Below are positions 8,590-16,670 of a stretch of DNA of 64,000 bases, one piece after another (position 1 is the stretch's first letter; each line of letters opens with the position of its first letter). This DNA comes from Caryophanales bacterium UBA6865 (GTDB taxonomy: Bacteria; Bacillota_I; Bacilli_A; RFN20; CAG-826), in the NCBI GenBank assembly GCA_002449265.1, contig DKCV01000015.1, positions 35,014 to 99,013 of the forward strand. Reading direction: 5' to 3'. Below the pieces are notes generated by a model that saw only the letters and a program-made list of their open reading frames with translations, made no database searches and was not told the DNA's origin. The translations under genes and the position numbers were made by a program.

Positions 8590-9129
8590 TTAAATGGAAT
8601 ATCCCATGTCATAGGCTTCTTTTTGTAGGGCGGGCGCGTTTATTGCCGAATTTGAGTCTGTTAAGGAAACGCCGCGGACGATTCCTTTGATACTAGAACG
8701 AGGGTAGCATTCACTCCAACCTTCTATCGAATGAATGAAGCGCTCTAGGCAACTAGAGTCAGAATCCGCGCATGTTGCGATTAGATAAATGTCTTTAAAG
8801 TGATAATCGCCATCGTATAGGGGATTAGAACGGTCTAGCACCGTTTTTAAGATACCTGACATTTCGTAATAATAAATCGGGCTTGCGAAGCATATTGCAT
8901 CCGCCTCATTCATTAAGGGTAATAACGATTTCATATCGTCATCTAAGATGCATTTTTTTGTTTTTTGGCAAGTAAGGCATCCAACACAATATTTAATGTT
9001 TTTGCCTTTTAATGAAACAAAAACGACATTATGTCCTTTTGCCTTTGCTCCCTTTTCGAATTCTCTCGCGAGTATTTCAGAATTGCTACCGTATCTAAGA
9101 CTACTTGAGATAATAAGAACTTTGCTCAT
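8590..9129 (-). CDS. Flavodoxin-like FMN oxidoreductase (NADPH-dependent FMN reductase/iron-sulfur flavoprotein type)
   Basis: The 179-residue protein begins with the flavodoxin P-loop-like segment ISSSLRYGSNSE and has the FMN-binding segment ASPIYYYEMSG. A cluster YCVGCLTCQKTKKC has the CxxC...C spacing seen in iron-sulfur flavoproteins and related quinone reductases, though whether it binds a cluster here is unknown. It is the promoter-proximal gene of a two-gene redox operon with the CMD-cupin gene, facing a MerR regulator over a palindromic operator. A role in electrophile or redox stress is inferred from that context. Confidence 0.78.
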   Translation of the reverse strand: MSKVLIISSSLRYGSNSEILAREFEKGAKAKGHNVVFVSLKGKNIKYCVGCLTCQKTKKCILDDDMKSLLPLMNEADAICFASPIYYYEMSGILKTVLDRSNPLYDGDYHFKDIYLIATCADSDSSCLERFIHSIEGWSECYPRSSIKGIVRGVSLTDSNSAINAPALQKEAYDMGYSI

Positions 9130-9162
9130 ATTGATGAACCTCCCTCTCCTAATTATATTAAT

Positions 9163-9193
9163 ATTGAAATACCTAAAGGTAACTTTAGGTCAA
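9163..9193 (-). promoter_or_regulatory. MerR-type operator/promoter for the flavodoxin-cupin operon
   Basis: A perfect inverted repeat, ACCTAAAG-GTAA-CTTTAGGT, lies at 9171-9190. On the minus strand it overlaps a -35 TTGACC (9188-9193), and a TTCAAT -10 sits at 9163-9168, giving the 19-base spacer typical of MerR-activated promoters. The half-sites resemble those of the NmlR/AdhR branch of MerR regulators. Confidence 0.72.
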
Positions 9194-9214
9194 GTATTTT
9201 CGGAGGTAAATTCT

Positions 9215-9649
9215 ATGAATACAATCGGCGAGGTTTCTCGCGAATTCCATTTGCCAGTGTCAACACTTCGCTATTACGATAATGAGGGACTATTTCCGCA
9301 TTTGGAGAAAAAGAGTGGCGTTCGTCAATTTTCACCAGAAGATAAGGAATCGCTTCGTGTGGTTGAATGCCTAAAGAAAGCGGGATTAGAGATAAAAGAC
9401 ATCAAGCGCTTCATGGATTGGTGCAAAGAAGGGCCCTCTACTTATGCCCAAAGAAAAGAACTTTTCGAAAAGCAAAAAGAAAAGGTGGAGCAAGAAATCG
9501 CCTCATTAACGAAAACTTTGGCGATGATTGAATTTAAGTGCTGGTACTATGGAGAAGCGATTAAAGACGGGAACGAAAATAGAATCAAGAAGATGATCCC
9601 TGATCATTTGCCTAATGAAATTCGCGCGATTTATGATGAATCGCACTAG
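9215..9649 (+). CDS. MerR family transcriptional regulator
   Basis: The 144-residue protein starts at 9215, behind GGAGG at 9202-9206, although an upstream open frame exists. The MerR winged-helix domain is clear: MNTIGEVSREFHLPVSTLRYYDNEGLFPHLEKK, with the characteristic LRYYDNEGL. It is followed by the long dimerisation helix (about residues 78-112). No metal-binding Cys cluster is seen, only one Cys in the effector region, so a redox or electrophile signal is more likely than a metal. It is divergent from the flavodoxin-cupin operon and should control it through the palindrome at 9171-9190. Confidence 0.9.
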   Translation: MNTIGEVSREFHLPVSTLRYYDNEGLFPHLEKKSGVRQFSPEDKESLRVVECLKKAGLEIKDIKRFMDWCKEGPSTYAQRKELFEKQKEKVEQEIASLTKTLAMIEFKCWYYGEAIKDGNENRIKKMIPDHLPNEIRAIYDESH

Positions 9650-9654
9650 GATTG

Positions 9655-9690
9655 ATTAAGAGGGATGAAACACGCTTCATCCCTCTTAAT
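9655..9690. terminator. Long perfect stem-loop between convergent merR and M13 peptidase genes
   Basis: A 15-bp perfect stem (9655-9669 with 9676-9690) closes a 6-base loop. The T-tract is poor on both strands, but the position between two convergent genes and the stem strength make bidirectional termination the likely role. Confidence 0.7.
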
Positions 9691-9694
9691 GGCA

Positions 9695-12058
9695 TTACCA
9701 AACGTTCACGTATTTTTCCTTTGCTAGATACATAAAGTCCTTTTCTTTGACTTTAAACGCTTCCTTAAATTCATCACTATGCATGAGAAGTGGGTTGATT
9801 CTCCCTCCGCCTAGAGGGTGAGAATCATTCATGATCCTTGTAACATAAAAATCGGAAGTAACATAAGAAAAATTCAATTTTGCGAGTAAAATGAAGAGTT
9901 TCCGATAGTCGAATTCTTGATAAGTTTTTGCGATGTCAAGTATCATGTTGAATCCTCCTAGGTCGGCAGTGGCTTCCATGACTTTTAATTCCCCTTTTTC
10001 TTTGTAGCCAGGAACTTCCTCAAACCCACTATAGAATTTTGACACTTTGTCATTTCTTCTTTTAAACTCTAGCATATTTTTTTCGCCAAGCCATTCGCTT
10101 ACCAGCTCGTTTTTTTCGTTAAATATCGCTCCATTATTATCGAAACTATGCGTCATTTCATGCCCAATCACAAAGCCAAAATCGCAAAGTAGTTCCTCTT
10201 TGCTTTCTTCGTGGCTCTCTTTTTTGGAAAAGAAGTATCCCGGCGGAATAAAGATTGTATTTGAGGAGACATCGTTAAAGGCGTTAGCCATGAATACATC
10301 GCTTGTGTATATGGTTGCCTTTCCATCCATTTTGCCTAGCTCGCCACTAAGCAATTCCATTCTGGCTTTGTTATAGATGCAATAATTGGAATAAAGGCTG
10401 CCATCGTTATTTTTAGTGCTTTTGTATTCGTGAGTTGGCAAAAGGAGCTTTTCGCCTGTTTTGACGTTTTTGGTCATGATAACGGCCGTCATATTGTTGA
10501 GCTTCTCTTTTAATTTCTTTTTTCCTTCCCCATCAATCCACGTATTGGCGTCGAAGCGCTTTTGCAATGTGCTTTTCAGTTCGCCGAATAGGGTTTCAAC
10601 CGTTTTGACGTTTTTGGTATAGCTAGTGGTTTTTTGATAGGAATCTAGAATTTCATTTGCGATATAAGGCATGAATTCTTCTTTGTCATTAATCATTTCT
10701 TTTCCTTGCATAGCTAAAATCGGCATTCGTATTTCTTTCGGCAAACAAAAATTATATTGTTGGATATAGGAATGGATTAGATAAGCCCTAAGCTCATCTT
10801 CGCTTGCTTCTGATATAGCGAGGAATAAAGCGACAATCGAGGGAAAACGCGCAACTAAGATTCGATTTGTGTCATAATTTTTCCCGCTTTCTTTCCCTCC
10901 GTATAAGTCGGACATAACAATTGCGTTTTCGTCTTCCGAAGGCCTTAAACGAACTTTGGGAAGCCCGTTAAGCGGTCCATTGCTTGTCTCTTTTACCATT
11001 GGGTTAATGGCGAGGATTCTCTTGAGCTGGATAAAATACTTTTCCATGAAGCTTTCGTAGCTTTTTAGCCTTTCTTTAGAATCTCCTCCTACTAGGCTTC
11101 TTAAAGACTCAAAGGATCGGTAGGCGGGGGCGAGAAATTTGACCGGATTATTGAAATCGCTTAAAAATGGAAGATTTTCATTATGTAGTACCATACAATT
11201 CCCCATCGCGCGGGAATCTTTCATTTTCGTAGTCAATAAATATGGCAATAAGATTGATTCGCTTGAACGTTTGAATTCTTCTTTCAAAAGCTCATAGATA
11301 TCTCGTTTTGACTTTTCTTGAATTTTTGCGAATAAACCTTTTAAGCCCGCTAAATTGCTCTTTTTTTCTCCTTCGTTGAAATAAGTTTCCATGAAATTAT
11401 CGATTCTAGTTTTGTTTTCGCCTGTTATTTGCTTCAAAAAGGAATCTAGATTCGCATCGATGATTTTTTTATCAACGAAATTGCTACGGTAGCTTTGATC
11501 TTTCGAAAATAGTTCTTGGTGATTCACGAAACTATAGAAATCGTCTTCTGGGCTCTTTCCTATGTAACCTTGAATCCGCCTTAGGATAGTCGCAAGGTCA
11601 TGTTTTGAGGGCTTATCGTGCGGATTGAAGTAATAATAGGGATGCTCAGAATTAACGTGTTTCGTTTTTGGGAAATATAATGACCGCGATTGAAAATAAT
11701 CCAGGGAAGATTGTAGATTTTCGGATAATTCATCCCAATTTGCGAGCGAATATTCGTTTAATCCGCGATTTTGCGCAAAACTAATGTAATAAGGGCTTGG
11801 CCTTTCTAAGCTCGGGAAGGCTTTATGGAGCAAAAGAATCATTTTTTCATTTGTGAAGTTTTCGTCTCCTTTATAGCCTAATGAAGAGAGAAGCTTTTCT
11901 ACCGCGATGGAATGGTCATTCTTTTTTGCGACACGTACGATTTCTATCGCATTCAAATACGTTGCTCCTTTTTTATACACGTCAACATTTAAACAAGAAG
12001 CAAGGGTGGCGCTAGTCAATATAAAGAACGCAAGTAACGCAAAATTCTTATTTTTCAT
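9695..12058 (-). CDS. M13 family zinc metallopeptidase (neprilysin/PepO type), lipoprotein
   Basis: The 787-residue product begins with a lipoprotein signal ending in LASC (lipidated Cys about residue 22), so it should be anchored outside the membrane. The gluzincin site is HEMTH at about 633-637 (HExxH), and the third zinc ligand lies in EATADLGG about 60 residues on (ExxxD). The segment NAFNDVSSNTIFIPPG precedes it, as in the family, and the C-terminal MHSDEFKEAFKV matches the substrate-site region. PepO-type enzymes cleave short peptides. It is about 100-150 residues longer than usual at the N-terminal side. It stands alone, with a GGAG site at the start. Confidence 0.93.
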   Translation of the reverse strand: MKNKNFALLAFFILTSATLASCLNVDVYKKGATYLNAIEIVRVAKKNDHSIAVEKLLSSLGYKGDENFTNEKMILLLHKAFPSLERPSPYYISFAQNRGLNEYSLANWDELSENLQSSLDYFQSRSLYFPKTKHVNSEHPYYYFNPHDKPSKHDLATILRRIQGYIGKSPEDDFYSFVNHQELFSKDQSYRSNFVDKKIIDANLDSFLKQITGENKTRIDNFMETYFNEGEKKSNLAGLKGLFAKIQEKSKRDIYELLKEEFKRSSESILLPYLLTTKMKDSRAMGNCMVLHNENLPFLSDFNNPVKFLAPAYRSFESLRSLVGGDSKERLKSYESFMEKYFIQLKRILAINPMVKETSNGPLNGLPKVRLRPSEDENAIVMSDLYGGKESGKNYDTNRILVARFPSIVALFLAISEASEDELRAYLIHSYIQQYNFCLPKEIRMPILAMQGKEMINDKEEFMPYIANEILDSYQKTTSYTKNVKTVETLFGELKSTLQKRFDANTWIDGEGKKKLKEKLNNMTAVIMTKNVKTGEKLLLPTHEYKSTKNNDGSLYSNYCIYNKARMELLSGELGKMDGKATIYTSDVFMANAFNDVSSNTIFIPPGYFFSKKESHEESKEELLCDFGFVIGHEMTHSFDNNGAIFNEKNELVSEWLGEKNMLEFKRRNDKVSKFYSGFEEVPGYKEKGELKVMEATADLGGFNMILDIAKTYQEFDYRKLFILLAKLNFSYVTSDFYVTRIMNDSHPLGGGRINPLLMHSDEFKEAFKVKEKDFMYLAKEKYVNVW

Positions 12059-12496
12059 TTTTTCTCCTCCAATAATCTTTTCGGTTTTATAAAAACATTA
12101 TCTTTTTGGTAAGTCAATTTTTAAAAAAGTAGTTAAAACCTTATAAAAAAATTAAAATGTAAAATTATTTTTTTCAAAAAAAGAGCAGGAATTTTATGGT
12201 GATGATTGATGGAAGTAGCGATAAGAATTGCTCTTTTTCAAGAATAAAAACTTGGAAAAAGAGGCGATTAATTCTTTCTCTAAATGCAAAGATTAATATT
12301 AAAAAATGTCGAAAAAAGTTTTGTGATGATTCTTCTTCGAAATCATCTTCCTTCTAGAAATGGCTGAAAAAGAGATAAGGAACAAGAAATTTCTGCGTCT
12401 AGAAAAATTAGGAGGGTGTAGTTTACGAATTATAATATTTATGGGTGAGATAAAATTATCTTTAGAACCTCGTCACCTTTTTTGAAAGGAACCTTT
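12059..12496. other. AT-rich intergenic region between divergent genes
   Basis: No convincing gene is present. The left end holds the promoter side of the M13 peptidase. A terminator-like hairpin, AAGAGCA/TGCTCTT with a following T-run, lies at 12181-12238. TTATAATATT near 12430 is a plausible -10 for rmuC, with its AAAGGA ribosome binding site at 12485-12490. Confidence 0.4.
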
Positions 12497-14002
12497 ATGG
12501 AAAATAGCATTCTTATCATTTCAATTCTAACCTTAATCATTTCTTCGCTCGCGATTATTTTCTCTTTCATATTGTTGCTTCTTTTTTCAAAAAGGAAAGG
12601 AATTAAGGAAGACACGATTAATTTCGACACTAAAAATCTAGAAAAAGAGCAAATCCAAAGCGCTACGGAAATCAAAGCCGCTGTCGAAAATCTCGAAAAA
12701 AGCCTTTCTTTGAAATTTGAAGGGCAAATTAACGAAAAGATGAAAGATCAGATTCTTGCGATTACTAAAGCGATGAAAGAAGGGGCGGAAACTGATACAA
12801 AACGCCTGAATGATTTTCAGCAAGCGATGACGAATAATCTCAATGAACGCGTGAGTACGATGAATGAAACCGTGAATCGACGCTTATTAGACGTCACTAG
12901 CAAAGTATCAGAACAAATGAACGCGATGCAGCAATCAATGAAATCTTTGACGGAGAGTGATACGGCGCGCCTAAATAATTTTCAAACCGCCATTAATGAA
13001 ACGATGGTTTTGCAAATGAAGGCGATGAACGAAAGAATCGATGTATCAATGAAAACTATCAATGAGAAAGTGAACCAATCTCTTAGTGATGGTTTCAAAG
13101 GGACTAGCGATTCTATGATTAGCCTTCAAAAGCAACTAGGCATGGTTCAAGAAGCACAGAAAAGCATTAATAACTTGCAAGGGGAAATAACTTCTTTAAA
13201 AGATGTTTTAAGCAATAACCAACAACGTGGAAAATACGGTGAATTTCAGCTTGAAATGCTTTTAGATAATCTTTTTCAAGGTTCAAAAGGCGTTCTTTAT
13301 GATACGCAGTATATTCTTCAAGAAGCAAAAGGCGATGAATCTCAGCTTAAACCTGATGCGGTGATTTTTCTTGATGGAGAGGCGCATCATCAAATTGTTT
13401 GCATCGATAGCAAGTTCTCCTTAACGGGATACGAAGACCTCTTCAATAGCTCCAAACATTTAGGAGAAGCGGAGATAAATAGCGCGAAGCTTTCTTTCAA
13501 AAACGCGACGAAACTTCGCATTGATGAAACCGCGAAATATATCATCAAAGGAAAAACGATTTCGAATGCTTTGATGTTTATTCCTAACGATGGCGTTTTT
13601 GCTTATATTCATAACGAATTCCCTGACTTAGTCGATCACGCCCTTAAAAAGAATGTCGTTATGGTTTCTCCTACGATTCTTCAACCCCTTTTAGCCTCTT
13701 TTCGTGTCATCCAAATCGATGCGAAAAAGAGCAAGAACATCAGTTTGATCAACGAGCAGCTTAACGCGCTCGCGAAAGAATTTGGGAAATTTATGCCGCG
13801 CTGGAAATCATTAAACGATAGCATTCAAGGCCTTACGAAGAAAAGCGGTCAATTCGATACGACCGTCAACAAGATTGGCAAGAGATTTAATCGTGTTCAA
13901 ACGATTGATTTCGATAAAAATGAAATGGATGAAATAACGGAAAACGAAGAAGATTCAAATCGAATTTCAATGGATAAAGTTGTAGAACCAGATTTGGATT
14001 AA
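12497..14002 (+). CDS. rmuC: DNA recombination protein RmuC
   Basis: The 501-residue protein has an N-terminal membrane helix (ILIISILTLIISSLAIIFSFILLLLF), a long coiled coil (about 45-240) with repeated MNE and heptad patterns, and the conserved RmuC nuclease-like domain from about 245 on. The domain shows NNQQRGKYGEFQLEMLLDN and DAVIFLDG...VCIDSKFSL, and later FIPNDGVFAYIHNE and PTILQPLLASFRVIQ. RmuC limits certain recombination events, and the domain is PD-(D/E)XK-like. The ATG at 12497 has AAAGGA 6 bases upstream; a TTG 15 bases earlier is less likely. It is convergent with recN. Confidence 0.93.
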   Translation: MENSILIISILTLIISSLAIIFSFILLLLFSKRKGIKEDTINFDTKNLEKEQIQSATEIKAAVENLEKSLSLKFEGQINEKMKDQILAITKAMKEGAETDTKRLNDFQQAMTNNLNERVSTMNETVNRRLLDVTSKVSEQMNAMQQSMKSLTESDTARLNNFQTAINETMVLQMKAMNERIDVSMKTINEKVNQSLSDGFKGTSDSMISLQKQLGMVQEAQKSINNLQGEITSLKDVLSNNQQRGKYGEFQLEMLLDNLFQGSKGVLYDTQYILQEAKGDESQLKPDAVIFLDGEAHHQIVCIDSKFSLTGYEDLFNSSKHLGEAEINSAKLSFKNATKLRIDETAKYIIKGKTISNALMFIPNDGVFAYIHNEFPDLVDHALKKNVVMVSPTILQPLLASFRVIQIDAKKSKNISLINEQLNALAKEFGKFMPRWKSLNDSIQGLTKKSGQFDTTVNKIGKRFNRVQTIDFDKNEMDEITENEEDSNRISMDKVVEPDLD

Positions 14003-14008
14003 TTCTTT

Positions 14009-15679
14009 TTAGTCGCGTTTCGCTAGTACCATTTCGCGAGCGTATTCGAGCTGCTTTTCTGTCACTTTATCTCCCGAAATGAGATAGGCAACTTGCTTTA
14101 TCTTTTCTTCTAGCGATAGCTCTTTCATGTGAGAATAAGTGCGGTTACCTTTTACTTCTTTGGATATCAAAATGTGATGGTCGCTTAGTGAAGCAACTTG
14201 CGGCATATGGGTGATGGCGATCACTTGGCTAAATAAAGAAATCTCATGGATTTTTCTAGCAACAGCTTGGGCGGTTTCTCCACTGATACCCGTATCGATT
14301 TCATCAAAAACAACGGTAGGGACGTTATTTGCTTTAATGAATAACGCTTTCATAGCGAGCATGAGGCGACTCGCTTCGCCCCCAGAAATGACTTTGCTTA
14401 AGCTCTTTAATCCTTCGCCGACATTGGTTTCGATATAAAAATCGACGACATCAATCCCCGACTCGAACAAGCAAGAATCTACCTTTTCGTTAATTGGGAG
14501 AAAAACGATATTGAATCTTGCTTTTAATAAAAGATCAGTGAGGCTTTTTTCTAATTCTTTCTCAATCGATTTTGCGACTTTTTGGCGGATTAAGGAAAGC
14601 TCCTTTCCTTTCTTTAACGTTTCAATGAAAGCGTCATCCATTTCTTTTTTCTTAAGAGAAATTGTTTCTCCTAAAGAAGATTCTTCGCTTAAAGTAGTGG
14701 CGAGATCATCGCGGTAAGCGATGAGTTCAGGAAGAGTCTTTTTGTATTTTCTTCGAATCGAAGCGATGTCACTTTCTCTTTGCTCTAGTTCGTTTAAGCG
14801 CGATGAATCATAATCGATATTGCTGAATTCTTTTTTAAGATTTTGTAGTAGGTCTAAAATCTCATAATAACGATCATCGAGCGTTTTCCATTTTTCTTCA
14901 TATTGATTTTGAAAAGAAGAGAGTTTTGCAAGGATTTTATTTAAATCATAAAAATGGTCAAGAAAATCTCCATCGATGATTTCACTTGCTTCTTGCTCTA
15001 AGGAATATATTTTGTCGTAGTTTCTAAGCAAAGATAATTCAGAAGAAATTCTTTCTTCTTCGTTTTCTTTTAGGTCCATGGCTTTTAGTTCTTTATATTG
15101 GTATTCATAAAAGTCACGGTTTTCATTTAGTTTTCTTTCTTTTTCTAGCAATACTTCGTATTCGTTTTTCTTTGTTTTATAAGCCATTAATGCGGAAAGA
15201 TATTCCTTTTTGTAAGAAGAAATGAGCTCAGATGAGAAACCATCGATAATCCCTAAATAGTTTTCCGGATTTAAGATCTTTTCATAATCGAATTGGCTAT
15301 GAATATCCGCTAAAAAGGGAGCGATTCTATTTAAATCATTCAAAGAAATCGGCGTGCCGTTAATTTTAATGCTGCTTTTGGATTTACCAATGATTCGTTC
15401 AACGACGATGCCTTCTTCACTTGTTGAAATATTTAGGCGATTTAATAAAGCGTTTAAAGCGGGTTTATCAACTGAAAAATAACCTTTAATGATAGCTTTT
15501 TCTTCACCTTGGCGAATCAATTCGCTAGAGGCTCTTGCCCCTAATAATAACGACAAAGAATCGATAACAAGGCTTTTCCCAGCCCCAGTTTCACCTGTTA
15601 AAACTGTAAAGCCGTCTTTAAAAGTGGTATCGATATTTTCGATGATTGCTAAGTTAGTAATAAATAAACGTTTCAGCAC
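14009..15679 (-). CDS. recN: DNA repair protein RecN
   Basis: The 556-residue SMC-like ATPase has Walker A GETGAGKS near the N-terminus, a long antiparallel coiled coil (about 150-360) and the C-terminal signature VISGGEASRLMLAMKAL with Walker B VVFDEIDTGISG. RecN acts early in double-strand break repair. Starting at the GTG at 15679 gives MLKRLFITNLAIIENI, which matches the family N-terminus; a GTG five codons upstream would add an atypical leader. No Shine-Dalgarno precedes the start. Instead TATACT lies 6 bases upstream, compatible with a leaderless mRNA. Confidence 0.93.
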   Translation of the reverse strand: MLKRLFITNLAIIENIDTTFKDGFTVLTGETGAGKSLVIDSLSLLLGARASSELIRQGEEKAIIKGYFSVDKPALNALLNRLNISTSEEGIVVERIIGKSKSSIKINGTPISLNDLNRIAPFLADIHSQFDYEKILNPENYLGIIDGFSSELISSYKKEYLSALMAYKTKKNEYEVLLEKERKLNENRDFYEYQYKELKAMDLKENEEERISSELSLLRNYDKIYSLEQEASEIIDGDFLDHFYDLNKILAKLSSFQNQYEEKWKTLDDRYYEILDLLQNLKKEFSNIDYDSSRLNELEQRESDIASIRRKYKKTLPELIAYRDDLATTLSEESSLGETISLKKKEMDDAFIETLKKGKELSLIRQKVAKSIEKELEKSLTDLLLKARFNIVFLPINEKVDSCLFESGIDVVDFYIETNVGEGLKSLSKVISGGEASRLMLAMKALFIKANNVPTVVFDEIDTGISGETAQAVARKIHEISLFSQVIAITHMPQVASLSDHHILISKEVKGNRTYSHMKELSLEEKIKQVAYLISGDKVTEKQLEYAREMVLAKRD

Positions 15680-15740
15680 CCATTTAGTATACACTCATGA
15701 ATCTTAATGCGCATTAGTGAGAGAGGCTTCTTCCTTGTAT

Positions 15741-16526
15741 TTATAAAAGTATTTCTAACGCCATCATGATGGCGAAACCAATCATAAAGCTCCATAAACC
15801 ATAATGCTCATATCCTTCTTTTCTAGATTCAGGCAATATTTCATCGAGGGTGACGTAAAACATTGCTCCTGCGGCAAAGGATAATAACCAAGGAGTGATG
15901 ATAGAAAGCTGCGCTAAGAATAAGCCGATAATCCCAAAAAGCGGCTCAACAATTCCAGATAAGGTTCCGAATAAGAACGCTTTTCCTTTCTTTTCGCCTT
16001 CTCCTAGCATCGGGATAGAGACGGCCGCCCCTTCTGGGACATTTTGAATGGCGATACCAATGGCTAAGGATAAGGCCGCGTAATTTAAATCCATCGCGTT
16101 TCCTTTTAAAGCAAGTCCACAAGCAAAGCCAACGGATAAGCCTTCAGGGATGTTATGAATTGTGACAGCCAAAAAGAATTTGAAGTTTTTACCGAAATTA
16201 GATTTTCTACCTTCTTCTACGCCGGTTGCTTTATGGAAATGGGGGATGGTTTTATCCATAATCCAAAGCAATAATCCGCCAAGTAAGAACCCAGCAATAG
16301 GAGGAAGCCAAGAAACCTCTTTAAGAACGTTTTTGCTTTCGTTAATGGAGGGAAGAATAAGCCCAAATATTGAAGCGGCAATCATGATGCCGCCTGCAAA
16401 GCCGAGGATAAGATTATTTGTTTTCGGTCCAAAGTCTTTTTTGAAGAAGAAAACAAATGAACTTCCTAAGGTTGTAGCTAGGAAGATGATGGATAACGAG
16501 ATGATTGATGTTACAGTTGCGTTCAT
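15741..16526 (-). CDS. ZIP family divalent metal (zinc) transporter
   Basis: The 261-residue polytopic protein carries the two ZIP metal-path signatures, HNIPEGLSVGFACG and QNVPEGAAVSIP, in its fourth and fifth membrane segments. That is typical of the ZupT/GufA branch, which imports zinc and some other divalent metals. The gene has a GGAGGGGG-type binding site and a palindrome 28 bases upstream of the ATG that overlaps the likely -10, suggesting metal-dependent repression. Confidence 0.9.
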   Translation of the reverse strand: MNATVTSIISLSIIFLATTLGSSFVFFFKKDFGPKTNNLILGFAGGIMIAASIFGLILPSINESKNVLKEVSWLPPIAGFLLGGLLLWIMDKTIPHFHKATGVEEGRKSNFGKNFKFFLAVTIHNIPEGLSVGFACGLALKGNAMDLNYAALSLAIGIAIQNVPEGAAVSIPMLGEGEKKGKAFLFGTLSGIVEPLFGIIGLFLAQLSIITPWLLSFAAGAMFYVTLDEILPESRKEGYEHYGLWSFMIGFAIMMALEILL

Positions 16527-16553
16527 ATCCCCCTCCTTAAATTATGAAACCAT

Positions 16554-16569
16554 GTTAGTATATACTAAC
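16554..16569 (-). promoter_or_regulatory. 16-bp perfect palindrome overlapping the ZIP transporter promoter
   Basis: GTTAGTATATACTAAC is perfectly self-complementary and contains TATA-type -10 sequences on the minus strand, 28 bases before the transporter ATG. A TTGCAA at 18-base spacing could be the -35. Form and place fit a repressor operator of the DtxR/MntR or another metalloregulator class (inference). Confidence 0.6.
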
Positions 16570-16596
16570 TAATAGCAATGTGTTGCAATATAATAA

Positions 16597-16633
16597 ATAA
16601 GGATAGTGGCGGTGATACCATCACTATCCTTAT
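16597..16633 (+). promoter_or_regulatory. Stem-loop in the leader of the C69 dipeptidase gene
   Basis: A perfect 12-bp stem (ATAAGGATAGTG with CACTATCCTTAT) encloses 13 bases that contain a further GGT/ACC pairing. No T-run follows, so it is not an obvious terminator. It could be a cruciform operator or an mRNA-stabilising hairpin. Confidence 0.5.
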
Positions 16634-16670
16634 ATTCGCTACGTTTTATTTGATAAAGGAGAAATTAATT

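Noticed and set aside
8948..9214. Longer N-terminus for the MerR protein
   Set aside because: The extension lies antisense to the flavodoxin gene, and the MerR domain begins exactly at the ATG at 9215 with GGAGG upstream.
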